Assembly: GCA_964600225.1 (NCBI GenBank)
Contig: CAZRIT010000001.1
Span: 28,071 to 92,070 of the forward strand
Length of the DNA: 64,000 nucleotides
Direction of reading: 5' to 3'
DNA from: CAZRIT01 sp964600225
GTDB lineage: Bacteria > Bacillota > Clostridia > Christensenellales > CAG-138
Shown here: one piece after another, positions 36,038 to 45,137 of the stretch
How the letters are laid out: each line of letters begins with the position of its first letter
How positions within the stretch are numbered: the first letter of the stretch is position 1
Translations under genes and position numbers: made by a program
The notes under the pieces: model-generated
Told to the model about the DNA's origin: nothing
Database searches by the model: none
What the model saw: only the letters and a program-made list of their open reading frames with translations

Positions 36038-37329
36038 TGCGGCGCATTGGCGTGGTATCGCTCGGCTGCGCCAAAAACCTGGTGGATACCGAGCGCATGC
36101 TGGGGCTGCTGACGAGCCTGGGGCATACGATTGTGACCGATCCGAGCCAAGCCGACGCCATCATCGTCAACACCTGCGGCTTCATCGAGCCTGCCAAGCA
36201 GGAATCGATCAATGCCATATTGGAAATGGCCCTGTTTAAGCAGGCGGGCAAGTGCAAAAAACTTATTGTGACGGGCTGCCTTTCCCAACGCTACCGCGAC
36301 GAGCTGCGCGCCGCGCTGCCCGAGGCGGACGATTTTCTGGGGGTGAACGAATACGAAAAGCTGCCCGTGCTGCTGGGCGATGCGGATGCGCCCGTGCCGC
36401 CGCTCGGGTGTCGGTCGCCAAGGATACTGGCTACCGCGCCGTACCGCGCGTATCTGCGCATTGCGGACGGCTGCAACAACCGCTGCGCGTACTGCGCCAT
36501 CCCGCTGATTCGCGGCAATCTGGTGAGCGAGCCCATGGAGGCGCTGCTGGACGAGGCGCGCCGCCTGGCCGACGGCGGCGTCACGGAGCTGACGGTCATC
36601 GCGCAGGATACATCGGGCTATGGCGTGGATCGGTACGGGCAGCCCAAACTGATCGAGCTTTTGGAACGGCTTGCCGACCTGGACGGGCTGCACTGGGTGC
36701 GTGTACTGTACACCTATCCCGATACGGTCACGCCCGCGCTCATCGAGCGTATGCGCGGCAACGGCAAGATCGTCAACTATCTGGATATTCCATTGCAGCA
36801 TGCAGACGACGGAATGCTCAAGCGCATGAACCGCCGCGGCGACAGCGGGCATATCCGAAAGGTGATGGAATATGTGGCGTCGCACGCGCCCGATTTTTTC
36901 CTCAGAACCACCATGATGGTGGGCTTCCCGGGGGAGACGGAGGCGGCGTTTGAACGGATGCTTTCGTTTTTGAGCGAATACCCGTTCGACCGCGTGGGCG
37001 CGTTTGCGTTTTCGCCCGAGGATGGCACGGCTGCGGCCGATATGGCCGATCAGGTACCCGAGGAAGTGAAGGCGGAACGGCTGGATCGATTGATGACGAT
37101 GCAGCGGGCAATCTCCCATAGCCGCAATCTGCGGCGCGTCGGGCAGACGGCCGAGGTGCTCATCGAGGGCGCGGACGAGCGGCACACGTTCGGCCGTTCC
37201 TATGCCGAGGCGCCCGATGTGGACGGACGTATCCTGCTGCCGCGCGACGACAGCATGCAAGCGGGGCGCTATGTGCCCGTGCGATTGACCAAGGCATTGG
37301 ATTACGACATGATGGGAGAATATGTATGA
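36034..37329 (+). CDS. rimO: Ribosomal protein S12 methylthiotransferase RimO
   Basis: A protein of 431 residues. N-terminal UPF0004 domain with three cysteines for one Fe-S cluster (LGCAKN, NTCGF, TGCLSQ), radical SAM core with CNNRCAYC (about 147-154) for the second cluster, and a C-terminal TRAM domain (about 365-431). SLGCAKNLVDTE and the short N-terminus distinguish RimO from MiaB. It methylthiolates an Asp of ribosomal protein S12. Translation is coupled to ftsK (ATGA) and to pgsA. Confidence 0.95.
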   Translation: MMRRIGVVSLGCAKNLVDTERMLGLLTSLGHTIVTDPSQADAIIVNTCGFIEPAKQESINAILEMALFKQAGKCKKLIVTGCLSQRYRDELRAALPEADDFLGVNEYEKLPVLLGDADAPVPPLGCRSPRILATAPYRAYLRIADGCNNRCAYCAIPLIRGNLVSEPMEALLDEARRLADGGVTELTVIAQDTSGYGVDRYGQPKLIELLERLADLDGLHWVRVLYTYPDTVTPALIERMRGNGKIVNYLDIPLQHADDGMLKRMNRRGDSGHIRKVMEYVASHAPDFFLRTTMMVGFPGETEAAFERMLSFLSEYPFDRVGAFAFSPEDGTAAADMADQVPEEVKAERLDRLMTMQRAISHSRNLRRVGQTAEVLIEGADERHTFGRSYAEAPDVDGRILLPRDDSMQAGRYVPVRLTKALDYDMMGEYV

Positions 37330-37880
37330 GCAAGATCAACTTACCAAACCGCCTGACCATCCTGCGGATGCTGATGGTGCCGCTGTTTATTGCGTGCTTC
37401 TTTCTGGATCGGTGGCTAAGCTGGTGGAACTGGCTGGCGGCGGCGGTGTTTTTTGTGGCGGACATGACGGATGTACTGGATGGCTACCTGGCCAGAAGCA
37501 AAGGGCTTGTCACCAACTTCGGTAAGCTCATGGACCCCATGGCGGATAAGCTTTTGTTTTGCTCCGCCTTCATCCTGCTGACGTGGCAGAACAAGCTTTC
37601 GCCGATATTTTGCATCATATTCATCGGCAGGGAGCTCATCATATCGGGCTTTCGGCTGGTCACGGCGGCGGGCGGCACGATCATTGCCGCCAACAAGCTG
37701 GGCAAGATCAAGGCGGCGCTGCAGGTGATCGGGATCATTGCGATGCTTTTAAATAACCCCATATTCTCCATGTGGAACATCCCGTTCGATCAAATCGTCA
37801 TGTGGCTTGCGGCCATATTCACGGTCTGGTCGGCGATGGATTATATCATTCGGAATCGAAAGGCGGTAAGCTGGGAGTGA
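37326..37880 (+). CDS. pgsA: CDP-diacylglycerol-glycerol-3-phosphate 3-phosphatidyltransferase
   Basis: A protein of 184 residues with about five membrane helices. The CDP-alcohol phosphotransferase motif is seen as DVLDGYLARSKGLVTNFGKL followed by MDPMADK (about 49-75; DGxxAR...GxxxDxxxD). It makes phosphatidylglycerol phosphate, the first committed step of phosphatidylglycerol synthesis. Its ATG overlaps the rimO stop, and the cinA GTG overlaps its stop. Confidence 0.95.
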   Translation: MSKINLPNRLTILRMLMVPLFIACFFLDRWLSWWNWLAAAVFFVADMTDVLDGYLARSKGLVTNFGKLMDPMADKLLFCSAFILLTWQNKLSPIFCIIFIGRELIISGFRLVTAAGGTIIAANKLGKIKAALQVIGIIAMLLNNPIFSMWNIPFDQIVMWLAAIFTVWSAMDYIIRNRKAVSWE

Positions 37881-39109
37881 TAGCGGAAATTGTCTGTGTC
37901 GGCACGGAATTGCTGATGGGCCAGGTGGTCAATACGGATGCGCAGTTCATAGCCGTACGGCTGGCGGAGCTGGGGTACCAGGTGTATTACCATACCACCG
38001 TGGGTGATAACGCCAAGCGCCTGACCAGCGCGGTGCACAAGGCCATCGAGCGCAGCGACGTGGTGGTGTTTACGGGCGGTCTTGGAGCGACGGACGACGA
38101 CCTGACCAAGGAAACGGTCGCCGCGGCGCTGGGGCTGACGATGGAGCCGTTCCCCGAGGAGGTGGAGCGACTCAAGGGCTTCTTTGCCGCGCGCGGGCGC
38201 GAGATGCCGCCCAACAACCTCAAGCAGGCGTGCTTCCCGCAAAACGCGGTGATTTTGCCCAATCCCAAGGGCACGGCGCCCGGGTGCATCGTCACCGTGG
38301 AGGGCAAAACCGCCGTGATGCTGCCGGGGCCGCCGCGGGAGCTGTTCCCGATGTTTGCCAACCATGCCGTGCCGTACCTGGAAAAATTGAACAACATGCG
38401 CCTGCACTCCCGTGTGCTGCGTATCTTCGGCATGGGCGAGGGCGACGTAACGTATCGGCTGCGGGACATCATCGAAAACCAGACTAATCCCACCATTGCG
38501 CCGTATGTGACTACGGGCGAGGTAACGCTCAGGGTCACGGCGCGGTGCGCCAGCGACGAGGACGGCGAAAAGCTGGTTGCACCCATGGTGGAGCAGATCC
38601 GCGCGCGCATCGGGGACGTGCTGTACTCCGAGCACGGCGAGACGCTGCCCGAGCTTTGCCTCAGGCTGCTTGGGGAACAAAACAGAACCGTGGCCACCGC
38701 CGAAAGCCTCACGGGCGGATTGATCGCAAGCGGCTTTGTGGACGTGCCGGGCAGCTCGAAGAGCTTTTTGGAGGGGTGCGTAACCTATTCCAACGAGGCC
38801 AAGATGCATCGGCTGGGCGTTTCGGGCAGAACGTTAAAGCACGATGGCGCGGTGAGCGAGCAGTGCGCGCGCGAGATGGCCGAGGGTATGCGGCGCACAT
38901 CGGGCGCGGATTACGCCATCAGCACCACGGGCGTTGCGGGTCCAGACGGCGGCACGGAGGAAACGCCCGTAGGCACGGCGTTTGTGGCGCTTGCGTGCGC
39001 AGACGGCACGCAGGTGAAAAAGCTCAATCTGTTTGGCGACCGTGAGCGCATCCGCTACGCGGCCATGCTCAACGGATTCGACATTTTGCGCCGAAAGCTC
39101 TGTACTTGA
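37877..39109 (+). CDS. cinA: CinA family protein (competence/damage-inducible; nucleotide amidohydrolase)
   Basis: A protein of 410 residues. The start was set at GTG overlapping the pgsA stop (GTGA), because MIAEIVCVGTELLMGQ is the usual CinA beginning. N-terminal MoCF/molybdopterin-binding-like domain (about 1-170; TGGLGATDDDLTKETVA) and C-terminal CinA domain (about 250-410; TAESLTGGLIASGFVDVPGSS and STTGVAGPDGG), which in relatives deamidates NMN or cleaves ADP-ribose. Often next to recA, as here. Part of the ftsK operon; recA has its own promoter. Confidence 0.93.
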   Translation: MIAEIVCVGTELLMGQVVNTDAQFIAVRLAELGYQVYYHTTVGDNAKRLTSAVHKAIERSDVVVFTGGLGATDDDLTKETVAAALGLTMEPFPEEVERLKGFFAARGREMPPNNLKQACFPQNAVILPNPKGTAPGCIVTVEGKTAVMLPGPPRELFPMFANHAVPYLEKLNNMRLHSRVLRIFGMGEGDVTYRLRDIIENQTNPTIAPYVTTGEVTLRVTARCASDEDGEKLVAPMVEQIRARIGDVLYSEHGETLPELCLRLLGEQNRTVATAESLTGGLIASGFVDVPGSSKSFLEGCVTYSNEAKMHRLGVSGRTLKHDGAVSEQCAREMAEGMRRTSGADYAISTTGVAGPDGGTEETPVGTAFVALACADGTQVKKLNLFGDRERIRYAAMLNGFDILRRKLCT

Positions 39110-39121
39110 ACGACGGCCGCA

Positions 39122-39130
39122 TGGTATACT
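39122..39130 (+). promoter_or_regulatory. Extended -10 promoter of recA
   Basis: TGGTATACT, 33 bases before the start. TTGAAC upstream is too close (13 bases) to be a standard -35. No consensus LexA box (CGAAC-N4-GTTCG) was found here. Confidence 0.5.
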
Positions 39131-39163
39131 GAAACAGGAATTTATCGATGAAAGGGCAGGGTT

Positions 39164-40273
39164 ATGGTAGAAAAAGATAAAGCATTGGAGATAGCGCTCA
39201 GTCAGATAGAAAAGCAGTTTGGCAAGGGAGCCATTATGAAGCTGGGCGACGCGGGCGCGCGAGAGCCCGTTGCCACCATATCGACGGGCTGTATCGAGTT
39301 GGATTATGCGCTGGGCGTGGGCGGCATTCCGCGCGGCAGGATTGTGGAGATCTACGGCCCCGAATCCTCTGGTAAAACCACCATTGCACTGCACATCATC
39401 GCGCAGTCGCAAAAGGTCGGCGGCACGGCGGCGTTCATCGACGCCGAGCACGCGCTGGACCCGACGTATGCCGAAAACCTCGGCGTGCGCGTGGACGATT
39501 TGTACGTCAGCCAGCCCGATACGGGCGAGCAGGCGCTGGAAATTACCGAGGCGCTGGTGCGCAGCGGCGCCATCGACGTCATCGTTGTGGACTCCGTGGC
39601 CGCGCTGGTACCCAAGGCCGAGATCGAGGGCGACATGGGCGATTCGCACATGGGCCTGCAGGCAAGGCTGATGTCGCAGGCGCTTCGGAAGCTTGCGGGC
39701 GCCATCTCCAAGTCCAATAGCACGGTGATATTCATCAACCAGCTGCGCGAAAAGGTCGGCGTGATGTTCGGCAACCCCGAGGTCACCCCCGGCGGCAAAG
39801 CACTCAAGTTCTACGCCTCCGTGCGCATGGACGTGCGCCGCATCGATTCCCTCAAGGACGGCACCAACATCGTCGGCAACCGCACGCGCGTCAAGGTGGT
39901 CAAAAACAAGGTCGCGCCGCCGTTCAAGGTGGCGGAGTTTGATATGATCTACGGCGAAGGCATCTCGCGCGAGGGGTCGCTATTGGATCTGGCCGCCGAC
40001 CGCAAGATCATCCAAAAATCGGGCGCGTGGTACGCCTATGGCGACATGCGCATGGCACAGGGCCGCGAAAATACGCGGACATTCCTCAAGGACAACCCCG
40101 AGCTGGCGTCCGAAATCGAGGGCAAGCTGCGTAAGCTGCTGGATGAGGAACGCAAGAAGGCCGCCGCCGAGGCCGAGGCCAGGCGTGCCGCTGCAACGGC
40201 GTTTGCAGCCGCGCCCGCGCATGCCGCGGCGCCTGCACAGCCTGCGGAGCCCGCGCCTCGCGCCACACGCTGA
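39164..40273 (+). CDS. recA: DNA recombinase RecA
   Basis: A protein of 369 residues. Walker A GPESSGKT (about 65-72), FIDAEHALDP, Walker B VIVVDSVAAL, DNA-binding loops MGDSHMGLQARLMSQALRKL and NQLREKVGVMFGNPEVTPGG. The C-terminal tail (about 325-369) is an Ala/Pro-rich low-complexity extension instead of the usual acidic end. It forms filaments on single-stranded DNA for strand exchange and SOS signalling. A ribosome site AGGG and a strong downstream terminator frame it. Confidence 0.99.
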   Translation: MVEKDKALEIALSQIEKQFGKGAIMKLGDAGAREPVATISTGCIELDYALGVGGIPRGRIVEIYGPESSGKTTIALHIIAQSQKVGGTAAFIDAEHALDPTYAENLGVRVDDLYVSQPDTGEQALEITEALVRSGAIDVIVVDSVAALVPKAEIEGDMGDSHMGLQARLMSQALRKLAGAISKSNSTVIFINQLREKVGVMFGNPEVTPGGKALKFYASVRMDVRRIDSLKDGTNIVGNRTRVKVVKNKVAPPFKVAEFDMIYGEGISREGSLLDLAADRKIIQKSGAWYAYGDMRMAQGRENTRTFLKDNPELASEIEGKLRKLLDEERKKAAAEAEARRAAATAFAAAPAHAAAPAQPAEPAPRATR

Positions 40274-40300
40274 GGCAAACGTCAACGACTGATACGAAAA

Positions 40301-40336
40301 ACCGACGCGAGCACCTTGCCCGCGTCGGTTTTTTTG
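40301..40336. terminator. Bidirectional terminator between recA and the glycosyltransferase operon
   Basis: ACCGACGCG/CGCGTCGGT arms, T7 on the plus strand and TTTT on the minus strand. Confidence 0.92.
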
Positions 40337-40356
40337 TTACGGAAAGTGTTTATGCA

Positions 40357-41604
40357 TCAAATGCTGTTCGGGGATTGCGACGCTGTTTCAACAGGTGCCT
40401 GACCTAACTGCGTTTGCCGCACAAAGAACGCTTCGTACAGGGCAAGCAGCAACAGGGCGTATATGCCGATGTAGTTGATTTGATAGGTTAAGGCAAAGCT
40501 GCCAAGCTGCGGAAGCATGGTCAGCGAAAACGTCAGCGCGTAGGCAACATAATACAGGGTTTGCATTGATCGGGAAATCTGCGGGGGGGGGGTGCTTCTT
40601 GACAGCATCATCAACAACGGAATCAGGTAGTAGGCAAGCGTGTACGGGCCGCTCCAGCCCGGGCAGAGCACCATGACGCTGACAAGCAGCAGGCAGCGCG
40701 TCTCCCGCCGTGCTGCACGGTATGCGCCCACGATGCACAACAGCGCGACCAATACCGTTGCAGCCGTGCCAACGAACGATGCCGCAGCGGGCAGCATCAG
40801 ATTGGTCAGGGACGCTTTTATAAGAGAGGGGATGGTAAAACTGCTCGGACAATTGGCCTGCACCCAGAGTTGGTTGCGGAAGAACTGCACCAGCCCGTCG
40901 ACGCCGCCAAAGAACGCAAACGGCACAAAGAATACGATTAAGCCGTACAAAACCAGGCGGGCAGCTTCCTTGTAGCGTTTGTCAAACAGGTATAAAAGGC
41001 CGAATATGGCGGGATAAATTTTAAACCCTGCCGCGAAGGCGATGCAGAGCATGCCGACCTCTCGTTTCCACTTGCTGTCCGCATTGTAGCACAAAAGCGC
41101 GATCAGCAGCAGCACCAGCGCAATCAGCACCACGCTGCCGCGCCCAATAACCCCCACGACAAAAGCTGCTGAAAAAATGATCAGCAGACACAATAAATCT
41201 GCTTCCGATACGGTGCGGTTTTTGAGATATGCGCGAATCAAACGGTACAGCAGTATGAAAAAAACGATGTTGTACAATAGGTATATCAACTGATCAAAAC
41301 CGCCGATATTGCTTTGCGACAATCCATACGGTACACACCGATACAGAAAAAAGAAAAAGAAGTAGGAAAATGCGGGGAAGCAGGCATGATAACTGACAAA
41401 GTATGTTTCCGTCGGTATGCCGCAGTAGGCGATATGAAAAAAGAAGTCCGAAAAAGGATTGTTGCCGCCATGCAGCAGATAGAGCCGCCAGAGTTCTCCG
41501 CGCGACAGGATCAGCGATATGCCCGATGCTGCAAGGAAACAGATGCAGATGGCATAAAAGGTGACCCGTGGGTTCTTTTTCCAATAGGCAAACAGGGAAC
41601 GCAT
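40357..41604 (-). CDS. Polytopic membrane protein, GT87-like glycosyltransferase, with a C10 tract
   Basis: A protein of 415 residues with about ten membrane helices, resembling the DUF2029/GT87 mannosyltransferase type (helix-loop pattern, an early loop after helix 1, AFAAGFKIYPAIFGLLYLFDKRYKEA in the middle). It would use a polyprenyl-phosphate sugar on the outer membrane face. The coding strand has ten C in a row at 40592-40583 (STPPPQ in the protein); the present length keeps the frame through two more natural membrane segments, while gain or loss of one base would truncate it. GGAGGG is a good ribosome site. It is 24 bases downstream of the GT2 gene in an operon. GC is lower than average. 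Confidence 0.72.
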   Translation of the reverse strand: MRSLFAYWKKNPRVTFYAICICFLAASGISLILSRGELWRLYLLHGGNNPFSDFFFHIAYCGIPTETYFVSYHACFPAFSYFFFFFLYRCVPYGLSQSNIGGFDQLIYLLYNIVFFILLYRLIRAYLKNRTVSEADLLCLLIIFSAAFVVGVIGRGSVVLIALVLLLIALLCYNADSKWKREVGMLCIAFAAGFKIYPAIFGLLYLFDKRYKEAARLVLYGLIVFFVPFAFFGGVDGLVQFFRNQLWVQANCPSSFTIPSLIKASLTNLMLPAAASFVGTAATVLVALLCIVGAYRAARRETRCLLLVSVMVLCPGWSGPYTLAYYLIPLLMMLSRSTPPPQISRSMQTLYYVAYALTFSLTMLPQLGSFALTYQINYIGIYALLLLALYEAFFVRQTQLGQAPVETASQSPNSI

Positions 41605-41628
41605 GCTCCTACCCTCCGCAGAATTGGT

Positions 41629-42576
41629 CTACTTCTCTGCCGCATGGCGCGTATTGGCAAGCTGCACCAGCCGAAATTCAAACTCGCGCTTGTTCTGCCC
41701 GCCGATGACATCCAGTATCAGGCCCGTAAAGAACGAGATCAGCGCGGCCAGCGCCACAAAGCTGCAAACGATCAGCGTCGGGAAGCGCTCGACCAGGCCC
41801 GTTTGCAGGTAGGGAAGCAGCACGAGCGGGATGAAGAAGCCGACGGCCAGCAGCATCAAAACCGCAGCCAGCAGGGAAAAGAACAGCATCGGCTTGTAAT
41901 CCTTAAACAACCGTATGACGGTATCGATCACCTTGACGCCGTCGCGCACGGTATTGAGCTTGGAGACGCTGCCAACGGGGCGGTCGCGATAGGTGACAAC
42001 GATGTTTCGGACGGCCATGCGCTTGTCGAGCGCGTGGATGGTCATCTCGGTTTCAATTTCAAACCCGCCCGACAGGATGGGGAAGGTTTTGACAAATTGG
42101 TAGCTGAACGCGCGTAACCCCGTGAGGATATCCTTGATGTCGGAGCGAAACAGCGTGTTGATCAATTTGCGCACAACATCGTTGCCGACGTTGTGAAACG
42201 GCCGCTTGTTCTCGGAAAAATAGGTGGAGGACAGCCTGTCGCCGATGACCATATCGGCGTCCTCGTTTAAAACCGCATCGACCATTTCGGGCAGTTTTTC
42301 CACATCGTAGGTATCGTCGCCGTCGATCATGACATAGCAATCGGCGTCAATCTCCCGAAACATCCGCCGTATCACGTTCCCCTTGCCCTGCATGCGCTCC
42401 TGCCGCACCACGGCGCCCGCGGAGGCGGCAAGCTTGGCGGTGCCGTCGGTGGAGTTATTGTCGTAAACATAAACGGTGGCATGATAGCTTTTGAGCGCAG
42501 CCATACAGTCGGCAACGACCTTGCCAATGGTCAGCGCTTCGTTATAGCAAGGGATCAGGACGGCGACGGTTGGCAT
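41629..42576 (-). CDS. Family 2 glycosyltransferase with C-terminal membrane helices
   Basis: A protein of 315 residues. GT-A domain of the dolichol-phosphate-mannose-synthase type (about 1-215; LIPCYNEALTIGKVV, DNNSTDGT, GKGNVIRRM, DGDDTYD as the metal-binding DxD, GLRAFSYQFVK) followed by two membrane helices (about 232-258 and 265-292). It probably transfers a sugar from a nucleotide donor to polyprenyl phosphate in the cytoplasmic leaflet, supplying the neighbouring GT-C-like enzyme. GAGGTG precedes the ATG; its promoter is a consensus one. Confidence 0.88.
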   Translation of the reverse strand: MPTVAVLIPCYNEALTIGKVVADCMAALKSYHATVYVYDNNSTDGTAKLAASAGAVVRQERMQGKGNVIRRMFREIDADCYVMIDGDDTYDVEKLPEMVDAVLNEDADMVIGDRLSSTYFSENKRPFHNVGNDVVRKLINTLFRSDIKDILTGLRAFSYQFVKTFPILSGGFEIETEMTIHALDKRMAVRNIVVTYRDRPVGSVSKLNTVRDGVKVIDTVIRLFKDYKPMLFFSLLAAVLMLLAVGFFIPLVLLPYLQTGLVERFPTLIVCSFVALAALISFFTGLILDVIGGQNKREFEFRLVQLANTRHAAEK

Positions 42577-42616
42577 GAAAACACCTCACAAACAGAGTAG
42601 ATGGGATACTTTTGCT

Positions 42617-42646
42617 ATTATACCGAGTATTCGACAGGGATGTCAA
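42617..42646 (-). promoter_or_regulatory. Promoter of the glycosyltransferase operon
   Basis: TTGACA (42646-42641) and TATAAT (42622-42617) on the minus strand, spacer 18. Confidence 0.85.
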
Positions 42647-42692
42647 CGATGCGCGCGCATATGTTGACGGAATGGCGGCGAGGCCTCTTTTG

Positions 42693-42722
42693 TTGACAAA
42701 TGTTTTTGGGGAATGATAGAAT
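42693..42722 (+). promoter_or_regulatory. Promoter of malQ
   Basis: TTGACA and TAGAAT, spacer 18, divergent from the glycosyltransferase promoter. Confidence 0.7.
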
Positions 42723-42767
42723 GGCCGGGATATCCGATGATACGGAAAGAATTTGGGGGATTGCGCC

Positions 42768-44255
42768 ATGAAACGCTCCGCAGGCGTCATACTGCACATT
42801 TCGTCCCTGCCCGCGCCCTACGGCATTGGTTCGCTGGGGGACGCGGCGTACGCGTTTATCGATTTTTTGTGCGCGGCGCGGCAAAGCTACTGGCAGGTGC
42901 TGCCGCTTGGGCCCACGGGCTACGGAGATTCGCCGTACCAGTCGTTTTCGGCCATGGCGGGCAACCCCTACTTTGTCGATCTCGATCGATTGAGCGCGGA
43001 GGGGCTGCTCGACCGCTTTGTGCCAAGCGCCGTCGATTGGGGCGCGTCGGGCACGCGCGTGGATTACGAAAAGCTGTTTTTGCATCGGTTTGACGTGCTG
43101 CAAACGGCGTATCGCGCGTTTTGCAGGGACGCTGCGCGCATGACGGAGCTTCGTGCCTATTGCGAAAAAAACGCCGCCTGGCTGGATGATTATACGCTGT
43201 TTATGGCCATCAAGGATGCGCACGCGGGGCGGCCGTGGACGGAATGGGAGGACGCGCTCAGGTTCAGGGATGTTGCGGCGCTGACGGAATGCCGCGCGCG
43301 GCTGGCCGACCGCATCGGGCTGCACGCGTTTATACAGTTTCAGTTCGATCGCCAGTGGCAAAGCCTCAAGGCGTATGCCAACGAGCGGGGCGTGCAAATC
43401 ATCGGCGATATCCCCATCTATGTGCCGCTGGACAGCGCGGACGTGTGGGCCGCGCCCGAGGCGTTCCAACTGGATGAAAACCGCATGCCGCATATGGTGG
43501 CGGGCGTGCCGCCCGATTATTTCACCGCCGATGGCCAGCTTTGGGGCAATCCGTTGTACGATTGGGAACGCATGCGGCAGGATGGCTACGCGTGGTGGAA
43601 GCGGCGCATGGCTGCGGCGGCGGAGCGGTTTGACGTGGTGCGCATCGATCACTTCCGCGGGCTGGCCTCCTACTGGTGCGTGCCCGCAACCGAGCCGACC
43701 GCCCGCATCGGGGAGTGGGTGCAGGGCCCGGGGATCGATTTTGTCGACGCCATCAAGGCGGCGTTTCCCGCGCTGCCGATCATTGCGGAGGATTTGGGGT
43801 TTTTGACCGAGGATGTGCATGCGCTGCTGCGCGCGGCGGGCTTTCCCGGCATGAAGGTGCTGCAGTTTGCGTTCGATGCGCGCGAGCCCAGCAACTACCT
43901 GCCGCACGTCTACGGGCATAACTGCGTGTGCTACACGGGCACGCACGATAACACCACCGCCGCGGCCTGGTTTGACGAGGCCGCGCCCGAGGATGCGGCA
44001 ATGGCGGTGCGCTATCTGGGACTCAACCGCGAGGAAGGGTACCACTGGGGCCTCATCCGCGGCGGCATGAGCTCGGTGGCGGACCTGTTTGTGGCGCAGA
44101 TGCAGGATTATCTGGGGCTGGGCGCCGAGGCGCGCATGAATACGCCGGGCATTCTGGGCAACGGCAACTGGCAATGGCGCATGGCCGACGGCGCGCTGAC
44201 CGATGCGCTGCGTGCGCGCATGGCCGATATGTGCCGCATCTACGGCCGCGGCTGA
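42768..44255 (+). CDS. malQ: 4-alpha-glucanotransferase (GH77 amylomaltase)
   Basis: A protein of 495 residues, full length. SYWQVLPLGPTGYGDSPYQSFSAMAGNPYFVDLD is the typical beginning; VVRIDHFRGLASYW holds the catalytic Asp, IIAEDLG the acid/base Glu, and TGTHDNTT the third acidic residue. It transfers glucan segments between maltodextrins or glycogen in the cytoplasm. Start set at MKRSAG after GGGGGA. It stands alone with its own promoter. Confidence 0.96.
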   Translation: MKRSAGVILHISSLPAPYGIGSLGDAAYAFIDFLCAARQSYWQVLPLGPTGYGDSPYQSFSAMAGNPYFVDLDRLSAEGLLDRFVPSAVDWGASGTRVDYEKLFLHRFDVLQTAYRAFCRDAARMTELRAYCEKNAAWLDDYTLFMAIKDAHAGRPWTEWEDALRFRDVAALTECRARLADRIGLHAFIQFQFDRQWQSLKAYANERGVQIIGDIPIYVPLDSADVWAAPEAFQLDENRMPHMVAGVPPDYFTADGQLWGNPLYDWERMRQDGYAWWKRRMAAAAERFDVVRIDHFRGLASYWCVPATEPTARIGEWVQGPGIDFVDAIKAAFPALPIIAEDLGFLTEDVHALLRAAGFPGMKVLQFAFDAREPSNYLPHVYGHNCVCYTGTHDNTTAAAWFDEAAPEDAAMAVRYLGLNREEGYHWGLIRGGMSSVADLFVAQMQDYLGLGAEARMNTPGILGNGNWQWRMADGALTDALRARMADMCRIYGRG

Positions 44256-44313
44256 CGCATTTTTCGTGCGGGCAGCGCTGCGCGTATGCCGCATACAATC
44301 GGTTTTGGTGAAG

Positions 44314-44326
44314 CATACTATGCTGT
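44314..44326 (+). promoter_or_regulatory. Possible leaderless promoter of the DUF421 gene
   Basis: CATACT ends seven bases before the ATG and no ribosome site is present. No -35 is recognisable, so support is weak. Confidence 0.3.
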
Positions 44327-45037
44327 ATGTGGAATGCATTATTGACCGTACTGATTACCTCCGTAGTGTCGCTCGTACTGCTGTTTATGCTGTGCAAGCT
44401 GATGGGCAACAAGCAGATATCGCAGCTATCGATGTTCGATTACATCATCGGCATCAGCATCGGCTCCATTGCGGCCAATTTGGCCACGGAGCTGGAAAAC
44501 CCCGCGCTGCCGATGCTGGCCATGGTCGTCTACGCGCTCATTGCCGTGAGCATCTCCCTGATTTCGGCCAAGTCCGTGGCGTTTCGCAAGGTCGTCAAGG
44601 GCCGCCCGACGCTGCTGATGGACAGCGGCATCCTCTACCGCGAGAACATGCGCACGGCGCGGTTCGATGTGATGGATTTTTTGACGCTCTGCCGCATCTC
44701 GGGCTACTTTGATATTGCCGATCTGCAAACGGCCATCCTCGAGGAAAACGGCACCGTCAGCTTCCTGCCCAAGGCCGATGCGCGCCCGCTTGAGCCGCGC
44801 GATGTGCAGCAGTATCCCGATCAGGAACGCGTGTGTTACAACGTCATTCTCGACGGCAAACCGCTTTTGCGCACGCTCCACGCGCTTGGCCGCGACGAAA
44901 CGTGGCTGTACGAGCGGATGCTGGAGTATGGCTACCGCAACTGCAGCGATATCTATCTGGCGACGCTGGACGCCAAGGATACTCTCAAAATCTATCCCAT
45001 GACGCAGGAAAAGAAGCATTTCACACCGTTTGACTGA
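44327..45037 (+). CDS. DUF421 (YetF/YkjA-like) membrane protein
   Basis: A protein of 236 residues. Two or three N-terminal helices (about 2-75; LMGNKQISQLSMFDYIIGISIGSIAAN is a family hallmark), then a cytosolic alpha/beta domain with GRPTLLMDSGILYRENMRTARFDVMDFLTLCRISGYFDIADLQTAILEENG. Relatives occur in sporulating Firmicutes and their biochemical role is unknown. It starts without a visible ribosome site. Confidence 0.88.
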   Translation: MWNALLTVLITSVVSLVLLFMLCKLMGNKQISQLSMFDYIIGISIGSIAANLATELENPALPMLAMVVYALIAVSISLISAKSVAFRKVVKGRPTLLMDSGILYRENMRTARFDVMDFLTLCRISGYFDIADLQTAILEENGTVSFLPKADARPLEPRDVQQYPDQERVCYNVILDGKPLLRTLHALGRDETWLYERMLEYGYRNCSDIYLATLDAKDTLKIYPMTQEKKHFTPFD

Positions 45038-45100
45038 CGGATGAATGGAACGCGCGTGCGCTAGAAACCATATCTGAGAACAAAAAACGCCAAAATGCAC

Positions 45101-45130
45101 TTGTCAGCATTGCTCGGTTTGCTGTATGAT
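45101..45130 (+). promoter_or_regulatory. Promoter of the EamA transporter, predicted leaderless
   Basis: TTGTCA and TATGAT, spacer 18; the -10 ends seven bases before the ATG at 45138, and no ribosome site is present. Confidence 0.6.
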
Positions 45131-45137
45131 GGCAGCT

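Noticed and set aside
39101..39163. LexA (SOS) operator before recA
   Set aside because: No CGAAC-N4-GTTCG palindrome or close variant lies in the promoter region; only a single half-like GAACG is present.
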